From: Camillea tinctor
Taxonomy: Eukaryota; Ascomycota; Sordariomycetes; Xylariales; Xylariaceae
DNA length: 64,000 nt
NCBI GenBank assembly: GCA_022578605.1
Contig: MU394083.1
Coordinates: 330,040-394,039, forward strand
Direction: 5' to 3'
In this document: positions 1 through 12,783 of the stretch, in pieces
Numbering within the stretch: position 1 is the first letter of the stretch
How the letters are laid out: every line of letters starts with the position of its first letter
Notes under the pieces: model-generated
What the model was told of the DNA's origin: nothing
Seen by the model: only the letters and a program-made list of their open reading frames with translations
Database searches by the model: none
Position numbers and translations under genes: made by a program

Positions 1-2507
1 TCCTCCTGATTTTACGCAGTTTGTGAGAAATTAAATAACCTCGAAGAAGCAAAGAGAAAGGCCAGGACATCAACTTTTCAGGTATTCAGCCACCAAAGCT
101 AGCCTTATAGATCAACTATTCCCGTCCCGTTATGAAATAAATTTTCAGCACGAAATGTTACTTGACGACATATAACGAGATAGAATGCGAATACAATTGG
201 ATAAATTATCAAAAAAGGGGGAGAGGGATTGGATTATTCTGGAATGATTATGAACCTGATGTATTATTAATAAGAAAAGGGGAACAGAAATATTCACCGC
301 CCTATAAGCTTCACTTCTGGCCCCCAACTCAGAAATAGGAGTATTCCGTATATCGATAGAATTGGAACTCTATTGATCGAGATGCTTATTGTAAGAAATA
401 GAAATATACCAGCCTGCTGAACAATGACCCATGGTACGGAGCACAAATGCTGAGATTGTAGCACAGTCTAGCCCCCAACGACTAACTATAATGACAGGTC
501 ATAAGCGTTAGGTTAGGTGATATTATCTAGATTGCATTTATAATTGTTCCGCGCTGTGAGAAGAGAATGCCAATGTGTCCTATACCATCATCTAAAACAT
601 AATCAACCCCATGTGGATTAAACATGTTAGTTTGGTAAGCAAATATTATGTTTCGTTATGGTATTGTGCAAGCTGCTGACTTGGCTAAGTAGGCGATTAT
701 AACTGAACATGTCAGAACTTAAAAAAAGGAAATACCCCTTTTAGTTCTCATGTAGATATCCGTTGACTGTTGAACAATATAACCCTTAACTTAGAACAGT
801 CCCATTGATCGTGGCCTTATTTCTAGATAGTCTGGCACTGGTAAGTTAGTATCGTTGCATGCATAAATTGATCAACAAGCATATATATAGAAGCAGTCAT
901 GAATTTAGATGTTTTATTTCTACTGTTCTCCGCGTGTTCGACAATTTTTCAGAGCACTTTCCATTGGAGAGAAATATAGTTGTTGGATTTAGTAGCGTAA
1001 GCCACATGTCGGTATATGGGCTTGGCACTGGCAGTATAACCCACGTCAGCTTATAGGAGATCACGACTTCAGGCTTTACTGGCGCCGTCCTGAGCATACT
1101 TGTATACACGGACCTGCCCCTGAACTTAAACTGCTGTAGAGTCTCGGACCGACCGTGAGGTAAGATCAGAATCAACCTTAAACAGCAGTGGGATCAATGC
1201 CAAGAACAGTAAGAATCGCATGCACACATGCCCACACATAATCTAGATTGTAAATATGTGAATATTGGCGACGGTACGACAATGTACTTGGAGTTAGACT
1301 TTGCTCTATTCTTGTAGCACGTTATTGCTATTACAGAGTGCCATATACAATGGCACCCAATCCCAATGTCACCGTCGCATTATCCTATCCAGGTAAATCA
1401 GCATTAAGGGGGCACAATAGCAGACCGTTTTTTGTTCTACGATGCACGATCCCGGCGGCGCGGCCCTCATCGCTGATAAATAACATTTAGCCGCAAGGAG
1501 AATTGAGCCGCCCTACAAAAACAAGGGGGGTGAGGCTGATTACGGCACACAACAGGGGGATCACATACCCGAGTAAGTGTCTACGAAAACCAACATCGTA
1601 CAATAATATACTATTACGAGAATGAAACTTTACCAATTACCCGCCCCAGCACAAAACACAGAGAAACGGTCTAGAATGCCCATATGATGACAAAGCTAGA
1701 GCCTGAAGGTCATTACAGGCACGAGGGGAAATTATGTGCCGTAGCAGCTGGTGTTGGCTGTCTTAGGAGACAGAACCTTCAAGCTTAGCCCATCTGCCCA
1801 TTCATACTTTGGGGATCACATCTTCACCCCCACCACCCTATGTGATCGCTCCGCTTAGTACCCATTCTATCCCGGTGAGCCCCGTCGTCTAGAAACTTTG
1901 AGATGCTGCCATGCCATCCTAGAAGGGTTTAGTCCGAGGCCGGAGTCACGGAGTAGTAGCTCTAAGAAGAAAGGCAAAGTCTCCAGTGGACACTTTTATT
2001 GCTCATGCTGTACGATGTACCTAGTGGACCTACCTATAGAAGAGGATCTTTGTTGGAATGCCCAGAGTTGTATAAGCCGTAAACGTTATGTCAGCGATCC
2101 CACTAGGAGCTGCCGTTATACAACCAAGACGTCATTGAGACCCCGTGGATGGCACAATGTATGTCCGACAAGGTCCCTTTTTCTTCACACTACGAAAGAA
2201 TAACGTCAAGTTCCCACTCTTGATTTCTAAGGCAAGACATCTTGGAAATCCCCATCGTGAAATCTATATAAGGAGGACTAGTCCTCACTATCAAGTCGAA
2301 ATCTTCAGCTCAAGAGAAGAACAAGACAGAACCCAAGAAGATAACCCTAATTACTACAGTATATCCATATAGATAGATCTCTCTCATCTGTCGGTTACCT
2401 CCAAAACCCCGCCCTCGGTTCCGCAAGTCAATCGCTAACTTAATCGCAGATTCTGTCTATTGCATTGTTTTCCCTATCTTGCTTCTTTTCCTTTACCTCA
2501 TTTAGAC
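1..2507. other. AT-rich intergenic spacer at left edge
   Basis: No supported gene was seen. Open frames are short, overlap on both strands and show no recognisable motif. The longest, at 1898-2203 and 2145-2372 on the plus strand, have no protein-like composition. The last 100 bases turn into a C/T-rich stretch that leads into the promoter of the oxidoreductase gene. Confidence 0.6.
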
Positions 2508-2515
2508 TATATAAA
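2508..2515 (+). promoter_or_regulatory. TATA-like element upstream of the MDR oxidoreductase
   Basis: A TATATAAA match follows a pyrimidine-rich tract (about 2460-2500), a common fungal core-promoter arrangement. It lies only 27 bases before the ATG at 2542. If it is used, the leader would be almost absent, so either the transcript starts near the ATG or the match is incidental. Confidence 0.3.
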
Positions 2516-2541
2516 CAAGGAACATACAAAATTCGGACATC

Positions 2542-3756
2542 ATGGCCCCCTCAACTCAGAACCAGTGGACCATCACCAGCACGGAGAAGGGCTTTGACGG
2601 CCTCGTGTACGGCCAGGCCCCCGTGCCCACCCCCGGCGAGAATGAAGTGCTGGTCAAGCTTCAGGGCGCATCGCTCAACTTCCGCGATCTCATCATCCCC
2701 AAGGGCATGTACCCCTTCGCGACCAAGCTGCCCGTGGTCGGCGCCTCGGACGGCGCCGGCGAGGTCGTCGAGGTCGGGTCTAAGGTGACGCAGTGGAAGA
2801 AGGGCGACAAGGTCGTCACCCTCTTCAACCAGGGCCACCAGTTCGGCGCCGTCGACGCCGAGTCCGCCAAGACCGGCCTCGGCGGTGTCATCGATGGCAC
2901 CCTGCGCCAGTACGGCGTTTTCAACGAGGCCGGCCTCGTCCGCGCCCCGAAGAACCTCTCCGCCACCGAGGCCAGCACCCTGACCTGCGCCGGCCTGACG
3001 AGCTGGAATGCGCTCTACGGCCTGAAGCCCCTGAAGCCCGGCCAGACCGTCCTCGTCGAGGGTACCGGCGGTGTTAGCATTTTCGCTCTTCAGGTACGCA
3101 CATACTCCTATCTCCACCGCAACCTCCTCTCTCCTCCCCTTTCATTTCCTTTCCTTCTCGGCACCACTAACCCTCTCCATAGTTCGCCAAGGCCGCCGGC
3201 GCCACCGTCATCGCGACGACATCATCCAACGAGAAGGCGGAGACGCTGAAGAAGCTCGGCGCGGACCACGTGATCAACTACAAGGAGGACCTGGAATGGG
3301 GCACGACGGCGCGGGGCCTGACGCCGGGCGGCGCGGGCGTGGACCACGTGATCGAGGTGGGCGGCGCGGGCACGCTGGAGCAGAGCATCAAGGCGATCAA
3401 GTTCGAGGGCGTCATCAGCATCATCGGGTTCCTCGGCGGCGTCAAGACGACCGTCAGCGCGCTCGACTCGCTCAACCACATCTGCACCATCCGCGGCCTC
3501 TACGTCGGCTCCCGCGAGCAGATGCAGGACATGGTCGCCGCCATCGAGGCCAACAACATCCGCCCCGTGCTCGACCAGAAGGTCTTCTCCCTCGACCAGG
3601 TTAAGGAGGCTTATGAGTTCATGGTAGGTTTCTCCCTCTCTCCCTTTTCTGCAATAGTTATGATATTACGTCGTCTGTTGGGTGATTAGATGCTAACGAA
3701 CATGTCTGCAGTGGGCCAAGGGTCATTTTGGCAAGATTGGTATCAAGATCGAATAA
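2542..3756 (+). CDS. Zinc-independent MDR oxidoreductase (alcohol dehydrogenase/quinone reductase-like)
   Basis: Three exons, 2542-3093, 3183-3623 and 3712-3756, give 345 residues. Both introns are 89 nt, with GTACGC and GTAGGT donors; the second has the branch site TGCTAAC at 3691-3697. The N-terminal GroES-like half has NFRDLIIPKGMYP near residue 50. It lacks the Cys/His ligands of zinc alcohol dehydrogenases, so this is the zinc-free quinone-reductase-like branch. The Rossmann half begins with VEGTGGVS near residue 174 and runs FAKAAGATVIATTSS, a normal NADP(H)-binding start whose glycine loop lies next to intron 1. The protein should be a soluble NAD(P)H-dependent reductase of a carbonyl, enone or quinone; the substrate cannot be read from sequence. 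Codons are strongly GC-ending, typical of a well-expressed fungal gene. It converges on the Nup37-like gene. Frame and splice joins agree throughout, so the model is firm. Confidence 0.9.
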
Positions 3757-5325
3757 AGGAATGGCGGGCGCATAGGGTGTTTAAAATGAACCTGAATTTT
3801 ACGACTGTACATAGATATTTCTAGCACATAAAAAAGTCAATTACAGCCACTTACAGAAAAAGGGCAGGCACTCTTATGCCGTCGAGCGGAGCAAGTTCCC
3901 ATGCGCGAACCCATGGATACGGAGGAAATAAACACGAGCCGGCAAACAGTGAAGTACTAGCCGCCGATGCGAAGATCTCACCCCTATCGTCATCCTAATC
4001 ACAGCCATCATACATACTGCCACTAAGTATTGTGCTTCACGTACCAGAAGCCCAATACCAGAGTGCTAGCTTATTGTACTGGAGGTTCTCGTGTCCACAG
4101 AAGTGTAAGGTGGTCTATGTCATACTGTCGGCCTTCGTTATGCATCGTTAGCATCCATGACACCCGTTTACGTTCCAAAGGTGAGGACGAAATATGTGCG
4201 AGGTGCCGCATACAGATATCCCTACCAAAAGATATGACCCGCTAAGAAATCCAAAGCGATCAGGAAGGGCGCTATTCCCACACAAATTTACTCTCTACGT
4301 CATTTAGGCAAGCCAAACGAGACCAACTACGGCCGGGTCCAACGCCCCAAGCATAGAAATCAGTACTACGGGAGTCCACCAATACCTTTTCCGGCAGTCT
4401 CAAAAGTGAGGCATCTACAATAGGGAAGATAGAAGGTACCTAAGAAACAGGTATCCTTGATAATAAATGGGAGAAAGGCCAGGGGATTGCTTAAACCCCA
4501 AGCCCCCCAAAACGACACGCAAGGCGAACAAAAAAGGGGGTAAAAGAATAAAAATGTACCGACGAACCCGTCCCCCGAACGCCAACTACAGCCCCCCACC
4601 TCGACCAACCTCCTTCTATACCCAGGGCACAGAAGGACGAGAGCGAGAAGTAGATAACAGAGCTGCGGGCTGGAAAAAAAAAGAAGAACGGGAGAGCAAA
4701 TGGTCAATTCGCAGTGTGCCAAACCAACCCATCGCCCCCAACCCATTCCCTCCTGGGAACATCGGCCACAAAGAAAAAATTAACGATGAAAGTGTCTTAT
4801 TTGAAAAAATATGACACTTAAATCTTTTTTTCTTTGATCTTAATGTACCGCATGGATTACAGAGCATCAAGGAAGGACCTCGCCTTGCGCTCCACCTTGC
4901 CGCGCGGAAGATATTTGGGGGAAAGGGGGAAGGGGTAATTTGTGAAAAGAGATGGGAAAGGGGAGGGGAGGAAAGGCAGTGTGAACTAAGAGAAGGGTTG
5001 TTCACAATGCTGCAATCAGGAAAAGGCCAATCGACAATCTTGCATATTCCTCTCGTCGTCACGGTGAAAAGGATAAGGAGAAAGAAAAAAGAAGCAAGCT
5101 TTCGTAAAAAAGACCCTAAAGTCTCCCAAGTGTCAGTACACAGGTTTTGGGGTATCGTACACGTAGCATCATCTCCTGACTATCCTCATTTTTCTTCTGG
5201 TTTTTTTTTGTCTCTCCTATTGAATTAGTTGCCGAGCGTGTATGCATGCCTACGCAGGTGAAACCAACAAACAAGAACTACCCTTATAACCGGACCGGGA
5301 TCAATCAACGCCTAGTAGGGAAAAC
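3757..5325. other. Convergent 3' spacer between MDR gene and Nup37-like gene
   Basis: This holds the 3' ends of two convergent genes. It includes purine-rich runs (about 4440-5110) and poly-A/poly-T stretches. Open frames up to 148 codons occur on both strands here, but they are low in complexity and overlap each other, so none is called. Confidence 0.55.
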
Positions 5326-7564
5326 CTAGGAGTCGAAGATGACCTTCTTACGGCCTCTGCCCCGGCCGCTATCCATGACGTCCAGTTCCCGATCGATCTC
5401 CATGATATCTAACATCTCCACCTCGACATCTCGTTCCTCGTCATCGTCGCGCTGCTCAGAATCGGCCGCAGCACTCAAGTTCTCGGCAAATAGAAAGCCA
5501 CTCTTGGGTCTTGAGACAAGAGGAGTTGGCGAGGGCTCCAGCTGCAGGGTTTCGGCGTCCACCGATTGGTCGAAAGAGCCGCCCAAGCCAGACTTGGACA
5601 GCTTCCTTCGAGGCCCGACAGATAGGTTGAACGCGATACTGCCAGGCTGCTCCGGTCGCGGGTGGACAACAATAGCGCTGTTACTCCTCATCCCGCCCAA
5701 TTTCTTCCGTCTCCCGATAACACCACCTATTCTGGTACCGGGAGCGGCCTCACTCTCCCGAAGGATCACTAGACGGTTCTCGCCACACACGACCACGTCC
5801 ACAGGCAGACCCTCGCCACCCGTTTCACTCATGCCGCCGTTCTCGGAAAACCGGACTATAGCGTTCACACCAGTACACCTCTCGCCCATCAAGCCAACTA
5901 CCAGGTCGCTCAGGCGAACCATGCGAGTCGGTTGTGCTCCGCTAAACAAGTTCACACCGCCGCCGGCACCTTTGCGTATCTGGGCGTCCCAGAATTTCAG
6001 AACACCAGGTATTACAAAAACGTGCTCCGCACCACCAATCCACAAGGTTACACTTTCATCAGCCGTCGTCGTGGTGCTAGCTAAAAGCGGTGTCACGGTA
6101 ATACCGCCCTTCACCGACGCTAGTCGCTCCGGCCCCCCGACGATGGTCAGGGCATCGCGCCGGGAATGGGGGGTTAAAGGCACAAATTCAGCATTGTTAA
6201 CGGGTGCTCGTTGCGAAACGGGATTCCGCAATGGGCTAGTGCCCTCGACATAGCCGCTCACGTTGAACTCGGTCAGGGCATCGCCGCGAATCCCGGACCC
6301 TGACTTGGCCAAGAGCGCAGGACCTTGGGGAGATACGCCATCGATATCCCAAATACCCCACTGGCCATCCCCCAGAAGAACTAGTATAGCACGACCGTGA
6401 GCGATCCATGCTGCGCCGAGGATAGGCTTTCTCGAAGTCGATAGCCGGGAGAAGGGAGGGTAGAGAGATATGAGCCAGGATCCTTGGGAAGGGAAGGGCC
6501 CTTCGGATAAATCATCGGGAGGCATAGAGGCTGTCGCATAGTCGTAAATTCGTACAGCATTGGGTGAAGCATTGCACAAGAGCTGGGTCGCATGTGTCGG
6601 GTTAAAGGAGATAGAGGTGAGGGGTTTGGGTAGGAACTCGGTCTGGAATGGTAGAATCTGCTGGCCAGACTGGGAGGCATCATCGAGCGGTACATCCCAT
6701 AGCCGTAGAGTACCAGAAGCCTCACGCGAATGCGCAGCTACGACGACGCGAGGCAATACTCGTGAAGCTGACCGCGATCTCTCAGTCGATCTACTCCTAT
6801 CAGCAGGCTTTGGCCTTATGAGAGTCATGGCCAAACCATCACTAGGCTTCTCCTGACCAGCGAGAAGCGTCATAGTCTCTCCCCATTTGCCATTCCCGGC
6901 TTTGGCTGCCAACAGCGACTCCTGCAGATCGGGGCGTGCCTTGCTGAGAGGCGACGGAGGTACGAGAGGTAGAGTGATTAGGAAAGCTTCACGCGTAGCA
7001 CACGAAGCGGCAAATACGATCTTCTCCTTAAGAATATCGAAGCCACCCCAGGTCGCATCCTCCGGTAAACAAGGGCTTAAGGGTAGGGTGGCGATATTCA
7101 AGACAGCGGTGCCGAATTCAAGATCGAGGGTCTGGGTGATCTCGGGGTACGGTGCGTCATCTTCGAGGGTATCTTCGAACTGAGGCTTATCGACGAAGGT
7201 GCCAGTTCCAGCATCGTCCTCGTCGTCGGAATCGACAATCATGACAGCATCTTGGGAAGGCTTGCCGTTCTGCTTGCCCCTGGAGCCTTGTGCGGCGTCT
7301 TCGAAGGATTCGGGCTTGAATTGCCGACCGCCGCGCCATATTATGGTAACGCCATTTTCGTGACCGTAGATGAGAATGGTGGCGCCTTGGGGTGAGAGGA
7401 TGGGGTAGGTTTGTACGGCGTGGATACGACTGGGGAGGTTGTATCTAACCATGCAATAGTCAGCAGGGGTGTGTATAAGCCGATTACTTTGATACTTCGA
7501 AAGCATACGTGTATTGGGTATTCTGGGCAGTGCGACGAATACGCGGCTCCATGGATGGTGCCAT
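5326..7564 (-). CDS. NUP37: Nup37-like WD40 nucleoporin
   Basis: Two exons on the minus strand, 7564-7509 and 7444-5326, give 724 residues. The small first exon is needed because the long frame alone starts at a non-ATG position inside an intron. Donor GTATGC at 7508, branch CTGAC and acceptor TTAG at 7445 join the frame as QYTYNLPSRIHAVQTYP. A second in-frame ATG lies at 7552. The N-terminal block (SPQGATILIYGHENGVTIIW, about residues 30-50) and spaced motifs such as TLRLWDVPLD, ISFNPTHATQLL and GQWGIWDID look like a degenerate WD40 beta-propeller. An acidic linker (VDSDDEDD, about residue 78), an Arg/Ser stretch near 235 and an acidic basic-ended tail (DSGRGRGRKK) follow. Size and order fit the long Nup37 of filamentous fungi, a member of the Y-complex scaffold of the nuclear pore. 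That assignment rests on remembered resemblance; a different WD40 protein is possible. Confidence 0.72.
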
Positions 7565-10500
7565 GGCCGGTGGCGGTTGTATCTGATGCGGTTCGAAGAG
7601 TGTTTGTTCGTTATTAGTTTACTTGATGGTTGGTTGGCTGAGGAACTGGCTGAGGAACTGAAAAGATTCCCTAATCCCTAATGCCTATAAACCATGCTCA
7701 CGGCGAGAAGAGTAGAACAGAGAAAATAAAATAAAAATTGAATATGCAGAACAGGCCTGTGGTGATTGATTATGGAGTGCTGGTTGGATTAAGTGTTGCT
7801 TTTTGGTGGTTAAAGGATTATTATCGTTGTGTCTTTGCAATCGCGAACGTCAAAAAAAAAACCGGACGCGACAAATCAAGCACCAGCTGATGGAATCTCG
7901 AAGTCACGTGGTAGTTCAGCCACTAATTCCCCATGCCAGCAAACTTTGTTAGTCATCTACACTACCTAGTGCACCATACCAAGCATACCTAGAGTTTGTG
8001 CTTAGTACACAGCGCTACACCAACTTTAGGTTTGCATTACCAGAAGGAACTTGGGTTATAGGTATTTCTACCCCAGTGCATGTGCTGACGCAAGATATAT
8101 AATCAACCTAACCGAAGAGATTATGTTAATACCAGCGCAGCTAAGACTCCTTTGCCAATTGCCTACCTAATTAGTTCACTAGGTTAGTTATATACCACCT
8201 ACCGGGATATAAAACCAACTAATACCAACATTTAAGCATTAGTCTTTACTTCCCAAAAACACCATAAAGATATCATTTCGTAGAGACAACAACATATCTA
8301 ACGCGACAATACCTTTTCTTCTACGGGGACGCCCCCCTCCAATAATAATTATATGGGTAAATCAAGCTGATGAAACTAGAAATAGCCCCTCGGAACCCTC
8401 ACACGATCCTGCATAGGCACCATGGCACGCATTTAGTTAACCTAGTATACTCACAAGTGTTTATCATCTCGCTGCCGCTTCCTCTCCTTCCTACTTCATC
8501 CCGAAGAAAAGAAAAATCGTGCCATGTCCGAAATGCAGTTCTCAATCCTATCTTGGCTCTCCAACACGGAGCTGAAGAGTGGGAAGGAGAAAGGACGTGG
8601 CGCAGATAGTGTCACGCCGTTTCAAATCACAAGGTTTTTTTCTTCTTCCTTTGCACAGGAGATAATGCCCAACTATGGGCAAGTGATGTGGATATTCAAG
8701 TAAGAAGGAGGTGATCACCAGCGATTGAAAAAGGCTTAAGTAGAAAAAAAAAACAGAGGGAGGAAATAGGATTCAATATTGTCGAGCCTGACAGAATCCC
8801 CCTCTAATAGACGATCAATTGTTCCCCATCTCCTCTACAAGGGGCTTTATGCGATCATCCAGGCCAATGCGAATTTCCCATCGCATTTCCCATTCCACCT
8901 TTCTTGTCAAGGTCTGATGATGCTGTCGTCAGGTCGTCGTCCTTTTTATCTCTCTGGCCATTATCATTAACACGAATCCACAACAACAGTTACGAAGTAA
9001 ATTAATACCCGCCTTGCCTCACTCCCTTTATATAAAGTGTTCTTAATTGAAAAAAAAGATTGGGCAGCAGAGAGACTGAATAGCCTAACCTAACTTATCC
9101 AGTGGTAAGGGATTTAACAGGGCATGGCAGCGCATGGCAAGACAAGGGTATATAGAGAGGGGGAAACAAAAGTGCCTCCGCAAAGATAAATGGCTAAGGA
9201 GCAGATCGTCATTGTCGTCATCGCCAATCTCTATTCAAGAACCCTTGCCGCATAGACCTCAGCCAGCCGAGTACCGCCGGGCGTGACAAGCAAAGAGGGA
9301 GAAGAGGCAGAGAGGGCACCCTGCTTCCGGTCCCTCTTTCGCAACGAAATGCCATTATCATTATCACCATCATCATTACCTTATGCCTCCCTCACTTTCT
9401 CACTAACCCGGTCAACTAACCCCAGATTAATCTCACTCCATTACTTGCCCAACACATCCCATCTCCCTTCCATGCCCGTCAATGGCCCAAGTCCGCCAAT
9501 TGTCTTAGCCCGCGGAAAGGAAGAGCAAAAAAGAGACTTGCAAGGTATTGCCTCGCCTAGGAATAGCGTCAGATACTAGTACCTACTTACCTACCAGCTA
9601 ACCGGTCGAAATTCGGCGAGCGAAGGGGGTAAGACGGAAGGATTATAAGGAGAAGATAGAATAAAATAAAAACAAGTTAGGCACTGCTCATAAACATACT
9701 AAACCTAGGAGGCATTTCCCTTCCCTCCCACCTCGCCTCGGGCAGGGTTACAATATCTCTCGAAACTAGGGGTCCTGTCAACTTTCGGTAAGGTAAGGTA
9801 CATTACTACAACGATAAACCTGCTAGGTTCAAGCTGACCCAACTACTACCTAGAGTCTATAATAATCGAATAGCAAAGCGAGAAAGGGGGGAAACGTGTC
9901 CGAGCGAGACCGCGCGCTTCGTAGATCAGCACGAAAAAAGCCCGCGACGGGGAACGGATTATCTACTTCAGGATATCTGAGAGCACATAGTGTAGAGAAT
10001 GTATGTAAACTATGTACATTTCAGGGTTCAACTCAAGCCCTATCATTTTTCACCCAGCCTACCTACACACACACACACACACACACACACATGCACACGA
10101 TACCGTCGCTATCCATGCCAGAAAAAGCAAAAACACAGCAGTAAATACCCCGTCAAACTCGTAACGAGTCATGTACGTATGATATGATAAGACGAAAGGT
10201 AGGCTGGGCTGGCAAGAAACAGAGACAAAACCACAGGATGCGTAACCCAAGTCTGTCATGTGTATACATATATATACTAGGTAGCGAACGTTATATAAAT
10301 AGGCAGCCAAACTATCCTCGCGGTTACGTCTCCCGTCAGAAAAGCGTTTCCAAGAAGCGCACAAAGACAAGACCCCTATTACCTCCCACTGTCTCTTCTT
10401 CTTCACCACCAACCCCCGCCCGAACAGACCGGCCGGTCAACCGGTCGTTCGGGGGAGGGGGGGGAAGCAGGAAAGCCAGGGCAAGGGATCGGAGTATATT

Positions 10501-12783
10501 TCCTCTTTTCCTTTTTTTTTCTCTCTCTCCCCTTTGTCTTCCCTGTTTATGCCCTGTTGCGGTTATGTATGTATCTCATTCCATTATAGTATGTATCTTG
10601 CCCTGTCCGGGTCCCCGGCTCTGTCACGTTTCATAAACCTTCCACACCCCCCAGCCGAGGGAGAAAAGAACCGACGATCCCGACGTCATCGGTCTCCATC
10701 TTGCTACTAATGATATCTCTTGTGTACAACCTATCCTATCCTATTCCGTGGTTTAGCCCCCGTTTTTTTTCTTCTTTTCTTTACTGTTCTAGCAATGGGA
10801 AGCCCACTAACGGGGCGCTTTGGTTCCTGCTCCCCCGGTCTTGCTTTTCCTTTGTTCTTGTCTCTCGCCGGCATGAATCCACATTTTACCAAGTTTTTTT
10901 TTCCTTCTCCCTTTAACCAATTTTTCTTTTTCTTTTTTAGCTGCTCCCTTGTCGCTTAGGAGAAAGAGAGAGGGGGGGTTTATATCTAGGTTATGCTATC
11001 GCTGACCTTTCCTCCCACTTCGGTTCCAGAGCCCCCAGGGAGAGAGGCCTGGTAACTTCGTTGCATAGGTGTACGGGTATAGACGCAGGTACGTAACACA
11101 CCCTCGGGTTCAAAACACGGGGTATTCTTATCGGAACGGAGATTGGGGGAAGGGACCATACCTATAGACACTAGGTAAAGTAAGAAAGAAGCCCGGAGAT
11201 AGATAATCAGGTATTGTGTGTGTCTGTACATACTACTTTTGCGAGTGCTCTGTGTCGAGTTTTTGATGTTGGCGCAAACCTGACCCGCTACGATGGGGAC
11301 CGGATCCGCGCGGCTCGCCCGTGACTTTCTCCCGGCAGCTCACCGACTAGGTAGGTAAAGTAAGGTTAAGACAGCCCCCCTCCAACCAGAGAGTTCAAAT
11401 CAACGTCATAGACAGAATCTCGTGAATAATGGGCGTGAAAGAGCTAGGTTGAAAAGAGAGGGGGACGTAGTAATGTACTGCACAGTGTCTGTAACCCCTC
11501 GATGTTGAAATAGAGCTTTTTATCGAGGTGCTCGTACTGAGAACACATGACACAAAGAAATTATACGATCTCTATATGTTCGGTATATTTACACATAAAT
11601 AGCTGTATGGGGTGTATATAAATACATATATAGATGTACTCGTTCCAGGTATCATAACTCTAATACCATACAACAATGAATCGGTCAACCAACAAATCTT
11701 TAAGGTCAACCACATGACCTACCTGCCTCGCCCTGCATACAAATGATAAAGGCGTAGCTCTAAATATACGCAAGGCTGACTGACGTATGAGAACGTCACA
11801 ATTCATCCAGTAGCCTCCTCAACAATGTTTTTTTTATAAACATTCATGCCCACAGATATTGGAAGATCGTACTTGTTTATGAACCAGTCGTCCGTGTAAG
11901 CGCTCTTCAAACTATCAACTCAGATAGCACTGAGTTGAAAGGAGCTTATGACGTATAACGACTGGGAACTGGCTTTTCTTCCATTGTGTATAAGACTATA
12001 ACTCTACACTGCTTCTAAAAAATGAGATCGCCTCTGAACCTCCCTCGTTGCTGACCCTTTTCACATGATGGATATCACTGACCATTACAAAACGGAAATT
12101 AGATAGATACTAACTACAACCCTGAAAAAAAGAAATTAATGAAATATGCTTTGAACCAATAAAAAAAGTGACAGTCACATGTGTCTCGACCCTGATTCAT
12201 GAACAAACGTCCGTCTATTGGACTACCTGAATAATATACAGCAAAGTCGCCCAATAATCATCGATACCTAATCTTCTATGGGAATTCCTCACGAGCAAGC
12301 CAAATTGGTATATCGCCCAGGGATCCCTTCCGAAGATATTCGCTTTGAAAAAAAGTCGTCGCCGGATCCTTTATTATCGCACTCGCCGAAACAATGGTCC
12401 AACTATATGATGTTCTCCGACCATTGTGCCAATAAAACCCCGTTCGGGCCTGAGCCTCTGTAGATCTCGTGAAAAGTGTCGAATATATGGGTGTATCGAT
12501 CTGTCGCTATACAGGCAACAAAGTCGTGATGAGTAAGAAGGAAAGGATGGCGCAAGGTGGAGATTTAGACCGCATGGTTCGAACTAAAAAGTCACGTCCT
12601 GTATCGTGACCAACCAGGCATCTTTGCTCCCTACACTTCGATTCAGAAAAAAACAACGCCAGAGGATCGTCAGGATCGATCATCCAATGTCAAGAGTGAC
12701 CACCGTGAAACGCCGTCGATGCCGATGGGAGGAAAGTGTTACAAGCGGGAGTCGTTCATCGTAATATCTGCGACGGGGCGCTC
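7565..12783. other. 5.2-kb spacer between Nup37-like and WSC genes
   Basis: No gene is supported here. The Nup37-like promoter should lie at its left end and the 3' UTR of the WSC gene at its right end. It holds AT-rich DNA, many TACCTA/TAGGTA motifs (for example 9569-9600, 11347-11360), homopurine and homopyrimidine tracts and an (AC)13 microsatellite. A plus-strand 61-codon frame at 12278-12463 looks slightly protein-like but has no recognisable domain and is not called. A long non-coding transcript could sit here, but nothing in the sequence proves it. Confidence 0.5.
10065..10090. repeat. (AC)13 microsatellite
   Basis: A perfect AC dinucleotide run, followed at once by ATGCACAC. It accounts for the Thr/His-rich and Val/Cys-rich open frames on the two strands around it. 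Confidence 0.95.

Noticed and set aside
2551..3117. 188-codon minus-strand frame antisense to the MDR gene
   Set aside because: It mirrors GC-ending codons of the real gene; its text is Gly/Ala/Asp-rich without any domain.
10184..10636. 150-codon plus-strand frame
   Set aside because: Built from pyrimidine tracts and low-complexity text; no motif and no splice partner.
12278..12463. 61-codon plus-strand frame with somewhat protein-like text
   Set aside because: Short, no domain, no promoter or splice evidence; kept only as a remark in the spacer entry.
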